From positions 124,001 through 188,000 of the IMG/VR virus record IMGVR_UViG_3300028592_000004: DNA of 64,000 nt; one strand, written 5' to 3'. Position numbers and translations under genes: made by a program. How positions within the stretch are numbered: position 1 is the first letter of the stretch; each line of letters begins with the position of its first letter. The notes under the pieces were generated by a model. The model was given only the letters and a program-made list of their open reading frames with translations, had not been told where the DNA came from and did no database searches. This document shows, piece by piece, positions 53,361 through 60,809 of this stretch. This DNA is from a virus.

Positions 53361-54343
53361 GCGGCGAGACTCCATTTGAGGTGCTGCAGGGTGAAGCCCT
53401 TCGCGCCAGCACCGGTGTACGAATCGTTCTGCTTGAGCATGCGATCGACGGTCGCAAAGTCGACCGCGAAGCATCCTTCAGGCAGCTCCACTTCCTCTCC
53501 GCTTTCGCAGAAGATCTTGTTCGGGCCGATCGGCTGATTGCCCCAAGACTGCTGACAGACGAAAGCAGGCCGGTTTCCGCGGGCCAGGAAGTAACCCCGG
53601 AAGTACATGCAGTGATTCCACGTCCCGTTCGCATAGTCGAAGCCGTCGCGGTCCCGGAAGTTCCGGAAGCCGACGTTCGAGCAGACGGGGATACCACGCC
53701 AGTTGCAGATCGAGGCTCGCGCCTCCTCGGCTGAGCGAACCGGCGCGATGTAGGTGATCGGATGCTGCCGGGACTCTGTTTCCAGCTCCGCCGGAACACC
53801 GTTACGGCTCGTGCCCCAGGTCTGAGCGATGTTGTCGTCCGGCGTCCGCAGGTCGTACTGACCGTACTTCAGGCGGAAGACGACGCCCCACTGTCGGACC
53901 CACTCCGCCATCCAGGCCCCGTAGGAGCCCTGGTTCCCGCCGAGCCGGCCTTTCCCGATCTCGATCCGAGAGCCGGCGTAGAGCGGTTCGGTGGCCACAG
54001 GGGCAACCCAGCGCTCCAGGGAGCCGAACATGATCTGGATCAGGAACAGGTCCTGAGCGAAGCGGCCCCAGCCCTGCGAAACGCAGGTCCCCAGGGTCTG
54101 CTTGAAGGCCCGGAGCATTCGCCCCAGGACCTTCAGCTCAGCTCGCCACAGGAAGGTGTCCGGAAACGAAGCCGCCGCCATCATGGCGGGTGCAGCCTCG
54201 CGGAGGGACGGGAACCAGTTTGTGGCAGCGGCAGCAGTACGCCTGACCTCGCTCTGGTTGTTGATCCAGCCGAGGTTATCCGCCGTAAAGCCACGTGGGA
54301 GGGCGCGTGTTTGCTCACGCTTACCTCGACTACGAGCAGACAT
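53357..54343 (-). CDS. Papain-like cysteine protease candidate
   Basis: A 328-aa protein. C87 in LGTCVSQGWG, H244 in NHCMYFRGY and Q265-S-W-G-N269 match the Cys, His and NSWG regions of C1-type papain folds in order and spacing; the usual Asn before SWG is Gln. No signal sequence is seen. It is translationally coupled to the thioredoxin-like gene, and the lipoprotein gene is just upstream. It may be a peptidase or amidase acting on host wall or proteins. GGGAGG is six bases before the ATG. Confidence 0.55.
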   Translation of the reverse strand: MSARSRGKREQTRALPRGFTADNLGWINNQSEVRRTAAAATNWFPSLREAAPAMMAAASFPDTFLWRAELKVLGRMLRAFKQTLGTCVSQGWGRFAQDLFLIQIMFGSLERWVAPVATEPLYAGSRIEIGKGRLGGNQGSYGAWMAEWVRQWGVVFRLKYGQYDLRTPDDNIAQTWGTSRNGVPAELETESRQHPITYIAPVRSAEEARASICNWRGIPVCSNVGFRNFRDRDGFDYANGTWNHCMYFRGYFLARGNRPAFVCQQSWGNQPIGPNKIFCESGEEVELPEGCFAVDFATVDRMLKQNDSYTGAGAKGFTLQHLKWSLAA

Positions 54344-54356
54344 CCATGTCCTCCCG

Positions 54357-54833
54357 TTAGCCGGCAACGGCCTGACAGGCCGCAGCAAGCTGACGCAGTT
54401 TGAGAACGAACGCAGCCCGGCCGGCGTCATCCAAATCGCCAACAGGGAGCGTACGGAGCCAGGCGTCGACGACGACTGGCAATTTGACGATCAGACCCGT
54501 CTTCAGTCCGATCCGTTCGCGGGCAGTGGCCAGCGCGGAGAGCGCGGCGGCACCGGTCTGGATCGACTTATCCAGTTCGACCGCATCGGCCGCTGCCGTG
54601 TACAGCGAGCAATAGTCGCGGGCCTTAATCTGGTAGTCGGTGAATCCGCTGGTCTGGAAGGCATCGGCGACCTGGGCGTTGAGCGTCGGGTCCGCCGGCA
54701 CAGCCGGATTGACGGGGTTCACCGGGTTGACCGGGTTGACGGGGTTCGGAACAGGCTGCGGACCGGGGACCGGCGGGGCACACCCCACCAGCATCCCGAG
54801 GAGCAGCGCACTACCGAGCAGCTTTCGCGACAT
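54357..54833 (-). CDS. Lipoprotein with Asn-Pro-Val repeats
   Basis: A 158-aa protein with a clear lipoprotein signal (LLLGMLVGC, Cys18). A repeat linker follows (VNPVNPVNPVNP), then a helical domain (DKSIQTGAAALSALATARER). It is probably anchored to a membrane, reaching out through the Pro linker. A hairpin-loop AAGGAG leads the ATG. It overlaps the upstream membrane protein gene. Confidence 0.7.
   Translation of the reverse strand: MSRKLLGSALLLGMLVGCAPPVPGPQPVPNPVNPVNPVNPVNPAVPADPTLNAQVADAFQTSGFTDYQIKARDYCSLYTAAADAVELDKSIQTGAAALSALATARERIGLKTGLIVKLPVVVDAWLRTLPVGDLDDAGRAAFVLKLRQLAAACQAVAG
54706..54748 (-). repeat. 9-base tandem coding repeat (Asn-Pro-Val)
   Basis: Four to five near-identical 9-base units encode the NPV linker of the lipoprotein. 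Slippage here could vary linker length. Confidence 0.75.
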
Positions 54834-55179
54834 TCGACCCCTCCTTGGGTTCGTCGGTCGTTTGGCCCAGGGTCGTCACGACCACCTGGGTCACGGCCTG
54901 CGCGAAGGCAGGCGTGGATTCGCCGGACAGCACCAGGTCAACCTTACGGTCGCCGACCTGGAAGCTGAGCTTCGACTGCGGAACGCCACTCGATCCGCGG
55001 AGAAAGAGCTCCCGCGAGCCAAGGGCGCCGGCGCCGAGAAGCCCGGCAACGATCTGGGCAATGCTGTACCCGGACGTGAGGGGCACACCAGCGTTGGCCG
55101 CAGCGGTGAGGCCGTACGTGGCCTGGGCGGTGAGAGCCGTTCCCACGAGCGTGAGAACAGGCGCGAGGAATTTGAGCAT
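54811..55179 (-). CDS. Small membrane protein, holin-like layout
   Basis: A 122-aa protein with two hydrophobic segments (APVLTLVGTALTAQATYGL at 6-24 and IAQIVAGLLGAGALG at 40-54) and a charged tail with a DRKVDLVLSGE strand. The layout is compatible with a holin but not diagnostic. Neighbours are a lipoprotein and a further small membrane protein. GGAG is seven bases upstream. Confidence 0.5.
   Translation of the reverse strand: MLKFLAPVLTLVGTALTAQATYGLTAAANAGVPLTSGYSIAQIVAGLLGAGALGSRELFLRGSSGVPQSKLSFQVGDRKVDLVLSGESTPAFAQAVTQVVVTTLGQTTDEPKEGSNVAKAAR
54837..54850 (-). promoter_or_regulatory. Shine-Dalgarno in hairpin loop (lipoprotein gene)
   Basis: ACCC-AAGGAG-GGGT is a perfect 4-bp stem with AAGGAG in the loop; the ATG is three bases past the stem. 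Confidence 0.55.
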
Positions 55180-55220
55180 GAGAGGCTCCGAGAACAGTCC
55201 GTTGTCGTCGGGTTGCTGGC

Positions 55221-55718
55221 TCAGACCGCCTGAGTCAGCTTGCCGCTACGGAAGAGGTTGATCAGCTCGATCACGAGCTGGACGGCGGTGAGAACCGTCG
55301 TCGGGTTGAAGAGAAGCGAGCGCGGCCGGGCTTCCGAGTCCGGAGCGTTCGGGTCGTTCTGCAGCTCCGCCTTGACGGCGTCGACCAGGCTCTCGACGTC
55401 AGCGGCGGAGACCTGATGGTTGTCCGACCGGCGGCGGAATACGCCGTACACGACGGCCGCGGCGGCACTGACGAGCAGCGTCCGCTCCGCGACGAACTGG
55501 GCAAGCGGGCAAACCCGATCGTCCAGCGTCGTCTTGGTCATCGCCGTGAAGGGGCAGACGAGGTTCAGGGCGAGCTGAACCGCAACCTGCGTCCCTTCAT
55601 AGGAGCTGAGGTCCGCGTTGAGCAGCGGAGCCCCGGCGCTGAGGAACGCCGGGAGCTGCGACAGGTCGAGGAAGTTCTGAAGAGTGCCGACAGACTTGAT
55701 CTGTGCGAAGACGTCCAT
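55221..55718 (-). CDS. Hypothetical protein with hydrophobic segments
   Basis: A 165-aa protein with hydrophobic stretches (QVAVQLALNLVCPF, TLLVSAAAAVVYGVF, VLTAVQLVIELINLF). The central part carries a short Arg-rich RRR loop. The ATG at 55718 is chosen because AAGGA lies in a hairpin loop ahead of it (55726-55738). Role unknown; it is part of the membrane/lipoprotein block. Confidence 0.5.
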   Translation of the reverse strand: MDVFAQIKSVGTLQNFLDLSQLPAFLSAGAPLLNADLSSYEGTQVAVQLALNLVCPFTAMTKTTLDDRVCPLAQFVAERTLLVSAAAAVVYGVFRRRSDNHQVSAADVESLVDAVKAELQNDPNAPDSEARPRSLLFNPTTVLTAVQLVIELINLFRSGKLTQAV

Positions 55719-55725
55719 GTTGGGT

Positions 55726-55738
55726 CTCATTCCTTGAG
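55726..55738 (-). promoter_or_regulatory. Shine-Dalgarno in hairpin loop
   Basis: CTCA-AGGAA-TGAG is a perfect 4-bp stem; the ATG is seven bases past the stem. Confidence 0.5.
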
Positions 55739-55825
55739 TGGGAGAATCCAATTCCTTGCGGCGCTAAGCATGCCGCGACTCCCCTGTTGTACCCCGAATG
55801 GACCGGCCACGGAAGCCTCATTCCC

Positions 55826-56824
55826 TCAGCTACTTCTGATCCTCCCGTTGGACCCGATCCGGAGGTTGTCGATGTTGAATTCGCCGTCCGCGAGGACTTC
55901 CACGAAGGCGAAGCCGTGGTTCCACTTATTGATCCGCGCGTACTCCGGGTAGAGCTCGCACAGGCAGCCTGTCGACCAGGTCGCAACCTCTTGGTGCTTC
56001 CAGTTTGGCTCGGAGTGCTGACTCGACCGGTGGCCGTGACCAACCAGGACCGTGTCGTTCATCCGGAGGAACGCTCCGCGGGCCATGTTGACGGGGTTCG
56101 TCAGACCCTTCGGCAGTTCGTGCCCGTGGAAGATCGGCAGGTTGCCGGCCATGATCGGCCGCTGGTCGCCGACGATCTCGATACCGTGCTTGTCCGCGTG
56201 CAGCCAGGTTTCCAGGTCCAGCAGCGGATCATCCGCTACCTCGGCGAAGTAGTTCCAGATGTAGTGGTCCCACCGCTCGTCATGGTTCCCCTTCTTCAGG
56301 ATGATCCGCGCCTTCGGGAACTCGCTGCGGAGCCACGCCAGCCCCTGACGCTGGCAGGCGATCTCTTCCTTCAGGTTCCGATCCTTGGGGTTCTTCTGGA
56401 AGCGGGAGACCGAGTACCAGTCGCCATAGTCTCCGTTGATCAGGAGGATGTCTGGCTTCCGGTCTTTGCAGTACTTCACCGCGGCGCCGAGCGCCATCTC
56501 CGAGTGGAAGGGAAAGTGGATGTCCGACAGGACGGCCAACTGGATCCCAGTCGGGAGCACGACCGGCTCCCAGGCTTCAGCCTTGCTCGGCGGCATGGTC
56601 GGCTTCGTGCCGGCCTTTCCGTTCGGCCGTGGACTCGTTGCCTCGTCACGATGCTCCTTGCCCTTGTTGCCGCGGATGGTGCGAACGTAGTCACGGCCCT
56701 GTTCGATTGAGATGCCGTACTCCTTTGCGAGGCGCCTGGCGAGCGTTCGCGAGGCTGCATCGGGATACTCTCTACACAGCTGCTCTGCAGCCAGTCGGAT
56801 TGGCCCTTTCGGTGGTTTGCTCAT
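55826..56824 (-). CDS. Calcineurin-like metallophosphoesterase
   Basis: A 332-aa protein. An N-terminal helical segment (SRTLARRLAKEYGISIEQGR) looks like a helix-turn-helix. The phosphoesterase core has D101-I-H103, G131-D132, G179-N-H-D-E183, then FHGHEL and VGHGHRS, all the metal-binding blocks. It would hydrolyse a phosphodiester or phosphomonoester, perhaps in nucleic acid. It starts with ATGA overlap on the upstream gene and AGGAGG eight bases upstream. Family clear; substrate unknown. Confidence 0.85.
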   Translation of the reverse strand: MSKPPKGPIRLAAEQLCREYPDAASRTLARRLAKEYGISIEQGRDYVRTIRGNKGKEHRDEATSPRPNGKAGTKPTMPPSKAEAWEPVVLPTGIQLAVLSDIHFPFHSEMALGAAVKYCKDRKPDILLINGDYGDWYSVSRFQKNPKDRNLKEEIACQRQGLAWLRSEFPKARIILKKGNHDERWDHYIWNYFAEVADDPLLDLETWLHADKHGIEIVGDQRPIMAGNLPIFHGHELPKGLTNPVNMARGAFLRMNDTVLVGHGHRSSQHSEPNWKHQEVATWSTGCLCELYPEYARINKWNHGFAFVEVLADGEFNIDNLRIGSNGRIRSS

Positions 56825-57135
56825 TCGGAATCCCTCCTGTATCCGAGTCGGTACAAAATACGGGCCAGGTCGGTCGCCACAGTGGCGCACCATTCCTCCG
56901 ACCTGTGCCAGTCTGCGGCGTGCAGGACCTCATGGATGATGACGTCCAGCTCTCGCTCGCCCGAGATGGCGGTCGAGATCACGATCTCACGCTTCTTGAG
57001 ATCGGAAGAAGAGAATGGGTGCTGGGTCTTGGCCTCACCCGTCGTGAACCCATCGAGATTACGGAGATACTTGCGGACGAACCGCCAGCGCTTCCCAAAA
57101 ATGATGACCTGCTTCAGCACTCGTCCACAATCCAT
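56821..57135 (-). CDS. Small HExxH metallopeptidase-like protein
   Basis: A 104-aa protein with H68-E-V-L-H72 in VIIHEVLHAADWH and nearby acidic residues as a third ligand. This resembles short phage SprT/Wss-like zinc peptidases. The frame is open further up, but the ATG at 57135 sits 22 bases after the helicase stop. It could cleave a host or virion protein. Confidence 0.6.
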   Translation of the reverse strand: MDCGRVLKQVIIFGKRWRFVRKYLRNLDGFTTGEAKTQHPFSSSDLKKREIVISTAISGERELDVIIHEVLHAADWHRSEEWCATVATDLARILYRLGYRRDSE

Positions 57136-57157
57136 GTGTTGGAGGCAGTCGGATCGG

Positions 57158-59512
57158 TCAGTCGAAGGCGGCGCTGATGGCACCGGTCAACAACCCGCCC
57201 CAGAGGCCCGCTTGCTGCAGGCCCACCTGGGCCTCGGGATTGAGGCCCGCTAGGGCTCCCATTGTTTTACCCAGAAGCAACCCACCGAGAAATCCCCCAG
57301 CCCCGCTGAAGGCAACGGTCTTGGCGATGTCGAAAGGCGAAACGGAGGGCTTTCCACCGCTCCCCAGCGAGGCGGCGACGAGCGTACCGCTCGCGGCTGC
57401 AGCGACTTGCGCTGGCGTGCCACCGAAGTTCGAGCCGGGCCGTGCGGCGTCATTCCAGATCACACTCCCGAAGGCGTCGACGGGGATATTCGACAGGAAC
57501 ATTGTCCCCGTCATGTCCTCCGCGGCGTTGGTTTTCGTCCGACCGGACCAGCCGAAGTCGTCGGCCGGCATCTCGGAACCCATCCCAGACAGGTTCGAGT
57601 TCCACCCGTGCGGCGTCTTGAGACCCCAGTACAAACCCGGAGCAGCGCCCAGGCCGGCGCCCAGGAGCCCCAGCGTGCGTCGCATCCGCTTGCCGGAGAA
57701 GTACTGCTCCGGAAGCATGTTGTCCATCAGATAGCCGGCACCGTAGCCCAGGCCGGCTCCCAGAGCTCCACCAACCAGCGTGCTGGAGAGCGGGCTCGGC
57801 CCACCGAGCGGCTTGTTGACCTTCGACCACATGTCCGAAATCCCCTCGAACATCGCGCCCTGCTTGAACATCGTCCAGCCCGGCTCGTCGGCCGGGATCG
57901 TACTGACCAGGCCCTTCTCCGGATGGACGAACCAGCAGCCCTCTGCCTCCGCATACTTCACGACCAGCGGCGCCGCCTGCTCGTACAGAGCTCGCACCCG
58001 GGCGGGGACTTCCCGCCAACTGAGGTGTTCCAGCTCGTCGATCGCGCTCGCTTCCTTCTGGTTGCGCTGTCCGATCTCCTTCAACAGATCCCGGAACTTC
58101 ATGTTGATCTCTTCCTTCTGCTCGGCCAGACGCCGCAGGTGATAGTCCGCTCCAGACCGATCATCGGTCAGGCCGAGGAACCGTTCCAGAGAGGATGGCT
58201 CCCGAGGGCGGGACAGGAAGTTCTGGATGAGGACGTTCCGCTGGTCTGTCGGAAGGTAGCCGTGACTATCGTGACGGATCCCGCGGCCTTTGACCTGAGT
58301 ATCGCGAGCCTCGTTCCAGTGCGGATCCAGGATCTGCATCAGCCGAGTGCCACGGAGCGAGATCCCTTCCGAGCCGGCGGGACCGGCGAGCAGCACCGGA
58401 GCCAACCCGTTGTTGTAGCTCTCAATAATCCGCTTCCGCTCCAGGTCGGCGATACCGCCGTGGAAGAGGCCGTAGGGGATCTTGTCTCGCTCCAGGGCCG
58501 CGGCGTAGGGACGGAGGCCGGCGTCAATGAAGTTCGAGTAGACGAGCGCTCGGCTCTTCGGGTTCTTCGCCATCTGCTCCTTGAGGAGCTTATAGGCCAG
58601 CTGCAGCTTGGGCGAGGAATCGAACGCGGCCAACGGGTCCGGGTTCGACATGAACGGGAACATCGACAGCCCGATCTGTCGCGGTCCGGTCAGGAAGGAC
58701 GTCATCCGCTTCCGTTCGAGGGCGGAGAGCGGGAAGTTGTTCTGCAGCTTGTAGCGCAGGACCCAGGGGATCGAGTTCCAGAACGACCGATACGCGGTCG
58801 TCTGCTCGTCCGACATGTCAACTTCGTGCATCTCGTCTGTGCGATCCACGAGCGGCTTATCGGGAGCGTGGTAGTCGACGTGGCCCGCCAGCAGATCTTC
58901 CAGCCGGCCGACGTTCTTCGGCTCCATCACCTGGCCGGGCGTGACACCGAACAACGAGGCGAAGAAACCCGGGCGAACCGTCTTCTGCTTGATGAACTGG
59001 TGTGTGAACGCGTCCGGCGTGATCCGCTCGCCGGTCAGGATCGACATCGGCGCCGCGAGATCGGACGGGTGATTGACGATCGGCGAGCCCGAGAGGAGGT
59101 AAACGTGCTTGGCCTTGTTCGCCAGGTCCGTCACTGCCTGCGTCCGCTGAGACTCAGGGTTCCGGATCCGGTGAGCCTCATCGACGATCAGAGTGTCCGC
59201 GGCCGGGGCCTTGCCCGCCGTCGCGCCCTCGTAGGACACAACGTTGCCCATCAGCGAGCCGTCAGTGAACTTGGCCTGCTCCTTCGCAAAGTTGGGACGC
59301 AGTGCCGCTGGCACGATAGCCGTGTACGGCTTGCCGGCGTTCTCTGCCGCAGCGATCGAGGCCAGAGTCTTCCCGCTCCCCACGTCGTGGAAGAGGAGCA
59401 TGCGGGACTCTTCGTCCTTCCCGGTCTGGGCGATCCGCTTCTGTTGAGGCTGCAGCTCGACGCCCGGCAGGAGGGCCGCGATCTTCAACTGGTCAACGAA
59501 GTCGGCGTCCAT
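57158..59512 (-). CDS. SF2 (SNF2-like) helicase/ATPase with hydrophobic C-terminal domain
   Basis: A 784-aa protein. Walker A GSGKT (45-49), DEAH (110-113), LLSGSPI (motif III) and GRGIRHDS (motif VI) make a full superfamily 2 core. The C-terminal third (about 570-784) is glycine-rich and hydrophobic (GGALGAGLGYGAGYL, GGFLGGLLLGKTMG, AGLWGGLLTGAI), like the proposed internal virion proteins here. That suggests the ATPase may be packaged or membrane-bound. The ATG at 59512 overlaps the upstream gene by 28 bases. Confidence 0.8.
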   Translation of the reverse strand: MDADFVDQLKIAALLPGVELQPQQKRIAQTGKDEESRMLLFHDVGSGKTLASIAAAENAGKPYTAIVPAALRPNFAKEQAKFTDGSLMGNVVSYEGATAGKAPAADTLIVDEAHRIRNPESQRTQAVTDLANKAKHVYLLSGSPIVNHPSDLAAPMSILTGERITPDAFTHQFIKQKTVRPGFFASLFGVTPGQVMEPKNVGRLEDLLAGHVDYHAPDKPLVDRTDEMHEVDMSDEQTTAYRSFWNSIPWVLRYKLQNNFPLSALERKRMTSFLTGPRQIGLSMFPFMSNPDPLAAFDSSPKLQLAYKLLKEQMAKNPKSRALVYSNFIDAGLRPYAAALERDKIPYGLFHGGIADLERKRIIESYNNGLAPVLLAGPAGSEGISLRGTRLMQILDPHWNEARDTQVKGRGIRHDSHGYLPTDQRNVLIQNFLSRPREPSSLERFLGLTDDRSGADYHLRRLAEQKEEINMKFRDLLKEIGQRNQKEASAIDELEHLSWREVPARVRALYEQAAPLVVKYAEAEGCWFVHPEKGLVSTIPADEPGWTMFKQGAMFEGISDMWSKVNKPLGGPSPLSSTLVGGALGAGLGYGAGYLMDNMLPEQYFSGKRMRRTLGLLGAGLGAAPGLYWGLKTPHGWNSNLSGMGSEMPADDFGWSGRTKTNAAEDMTGTMFLSNIPVDAFGSVIWNDAARPGSNFGGTPAQVAAAASGTLVAASLGSGGKPSVSPFDIAKTVAFSGAGGFLGGLLLGKTMGALAGLNPEAQVGLQQAGLWGGLLTGAISAAFD

Positions 59513-60324
59513 GCCAGCACCCTCTCCAGCTCCATCAGAGGCTTGGCCGAGGACGTTTTCTCCGCGGCCCAAATGCAACTCGGACAGTCGTGGTCGACGA
59601 CGTGCCGCTCATTGTGGGAGCAGCGACACCGGGTCTCGTGCCCGCACTTATGTTGAAAGATCCCGTGCGCTGACGCTGCCTTCGCGACGTCGCTGTTCTC
59701 CTGCAGGATCTTCTTCTTCCGGACCGCGCAGGTGATGTGGAAATCGTACTCGTTGTTCTTGGGGCGTGCTGACAGCCCGTATGACTTGCGAAGTTTCTCC
59801 AGATCCGGAGACTTCACTTTCAGGAACCAGACCCGCGACATTTCCTTCCAGCTCGTTGGCGCGACCTCTTGCAGCGCCCCAAGCTGGTAGTGGAACTCCC
59901 TTCCCCGCTCGACGATGACGTCGATGCCGCCAATCTGCTCGATCTCTTCCGGACGCATGACGCTGATATGCGCATTCAGCGGTTCATTGTTGTGTGGCCC
60001 GGGCAATTCTGCGCCAAGGACCCGCATCGCCGAGAAGACACCCCTGACTAGATCATTCGGGACTGTCAGCAACAGCCATCCACTCTGAGACGCAATCAGC
60101 CGGCCCGCCAAAACGGGGGCATCGACCGCGTCACCCGCGGACTTCAAGAGGTAGCCGGACGCTTCGCCTAGTTGAAAGTCTGACGTCACGGACCTTTCCT
60201 CGTAGAAGTCCAGGTCACGTCTCCCCGGATCCCCTCCCGGGGTCCTGACGGAAAATGAATTTCCGCCTCGCAACGGCATCGCAGGCACATCCGTTGCTCC
60301 TCCATAGTCTCCGCAGTTTCCCAT
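59485..60324 (-). CDS. 2H phosphoesterase with C-terminal Cys/His cluster
   Basis: A 279-aa protein. The two signature motifs are H119-I-S121 (LNAHISVM) and H196-I-T198 (YDFHITCAV), in the right order and spacing for 2H phosphoesterases (RNA 2',3' or cyclic phosphate chemistry). The C-terminus adds a Cys/His cluster (KCGHETRCRCSHNERH, then CPSC), a probable zinc ribbon that may bind RNA. The ATG at 60324 has AGGAA eight bases upstream. A GTG at 60189 with GAGGAAAGG is a rival start, overlapping the stop of a 39-codon ORF. Confidence 0.7.
   Translation of the reverse strand: MGNCGDYGGATDVPAMPLRGGNSFSVRTPGGDPGRRDLDFYEERSVTSDFQLGEASGYLLKSAGDAVDAPVLAGRLIASQSGWLLLTVPNDLVRGVFSAMRVLGAELPGPHNNEPLNAHISVMRPEEIEQIGGIDVIVERGREFHYQLGALQEVAPTSWKEMSRVWFLKVKSPDLEKLRKSYGLSARPKNNEYDFHITCAVRKKKILQENSDVAKAASAHGIFQHKCGHETRCRCSHNERHVVDHDCPSCIWAAEKTSSAKPLMELERVLAWTPTSLTS
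60186..60305 (-). CDS. Possible 39-aa protein (alternative reading)
   Basis: A short frame with CLRCRC in it ends TGA exactly overlapping the GTG at 60189 (GTGA coupling, as elsewhere here). If real, the 2H protein would start at that GTG. The spacing of its own GGAG to the ATG is short (three bases), so it is uncertain. Confidence 0.3.
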   Translation of the reverse strand: MEEQRMCLRCRCEAEIHFPSGPREGIRGDVTWTSTRKGP

Positions 60325-60434
60325 GAGACCGTTCCTGGGAGCCCTCGCAATCCTCGCGTGAAGCTCCCTCCTAACCGGGCAGTGCCATGCCCAGACGTGA
60401 CGCGTCTCACCTTAACCGAAATCCGTACTGGTCA

Positions 60435-60809
60435 CTACTCATCTTCATTGAGATTGGGGACTTCCAGGAAAACACGGCTGACGGATTCAAATGTGATCCG
60501 GATCCAGGTTGGGGTCAGATCTTCGAGGACTTGTGTTCGGTGTTCGACCAACCTGTACACGCAGCGCTCAACTGCGTTGTACAGGTTGTCCTCGGACCGA
60601 ATTGCCTGCAGTCGGTTGACAACTGGGCTCAAACGTCGCATCAATCCCAGAAAGATCTTCTGCAGACGCCTGCCTTCGAGGTCCGACTCGATGGCAAGGC
60701 GGGACAGAGGCTCTCCGCGCTCAACGCATTCCATCACCGCCGCGGTGATGGACATTGCCAACGTTTGCCAGATCAGCCATTCCTGGGTGATCGGCAGCTT
60801 CCTAGCCAT
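60435..60809 (-). CDS. Hypothetical helical protein
   Basis: A 124-aa, helical protein (ARKLPITQEWLIWQTLAMS) with a middle reminiscent of a small winged-helix or sensor domain (LSRLAIESDLEGRRLQKI). The ATG overlaps the metacaspase stop. It is a possible partner or regulator of the metacaspase because of the coupling. Confidence 0.5.
   Translation of the reverse strand: MARKLPITQEWLIWQTLAMSITAAVMECVERGEPLSRLAIESDLEGRRLQKIFLGLMRRLSPVVNRLQAIRSEDNLYNAVERCVYRLVEHRTQVLEDLTPTWIRITFESVSRVFLEVPNLNEDE

Noticed and set aside
57407-59656. A plus-strand open frame of 749 codons opposite the helicase
   Set aside because: The minus strand has full helicase motifs; the plus frame is a high-GC shadow.
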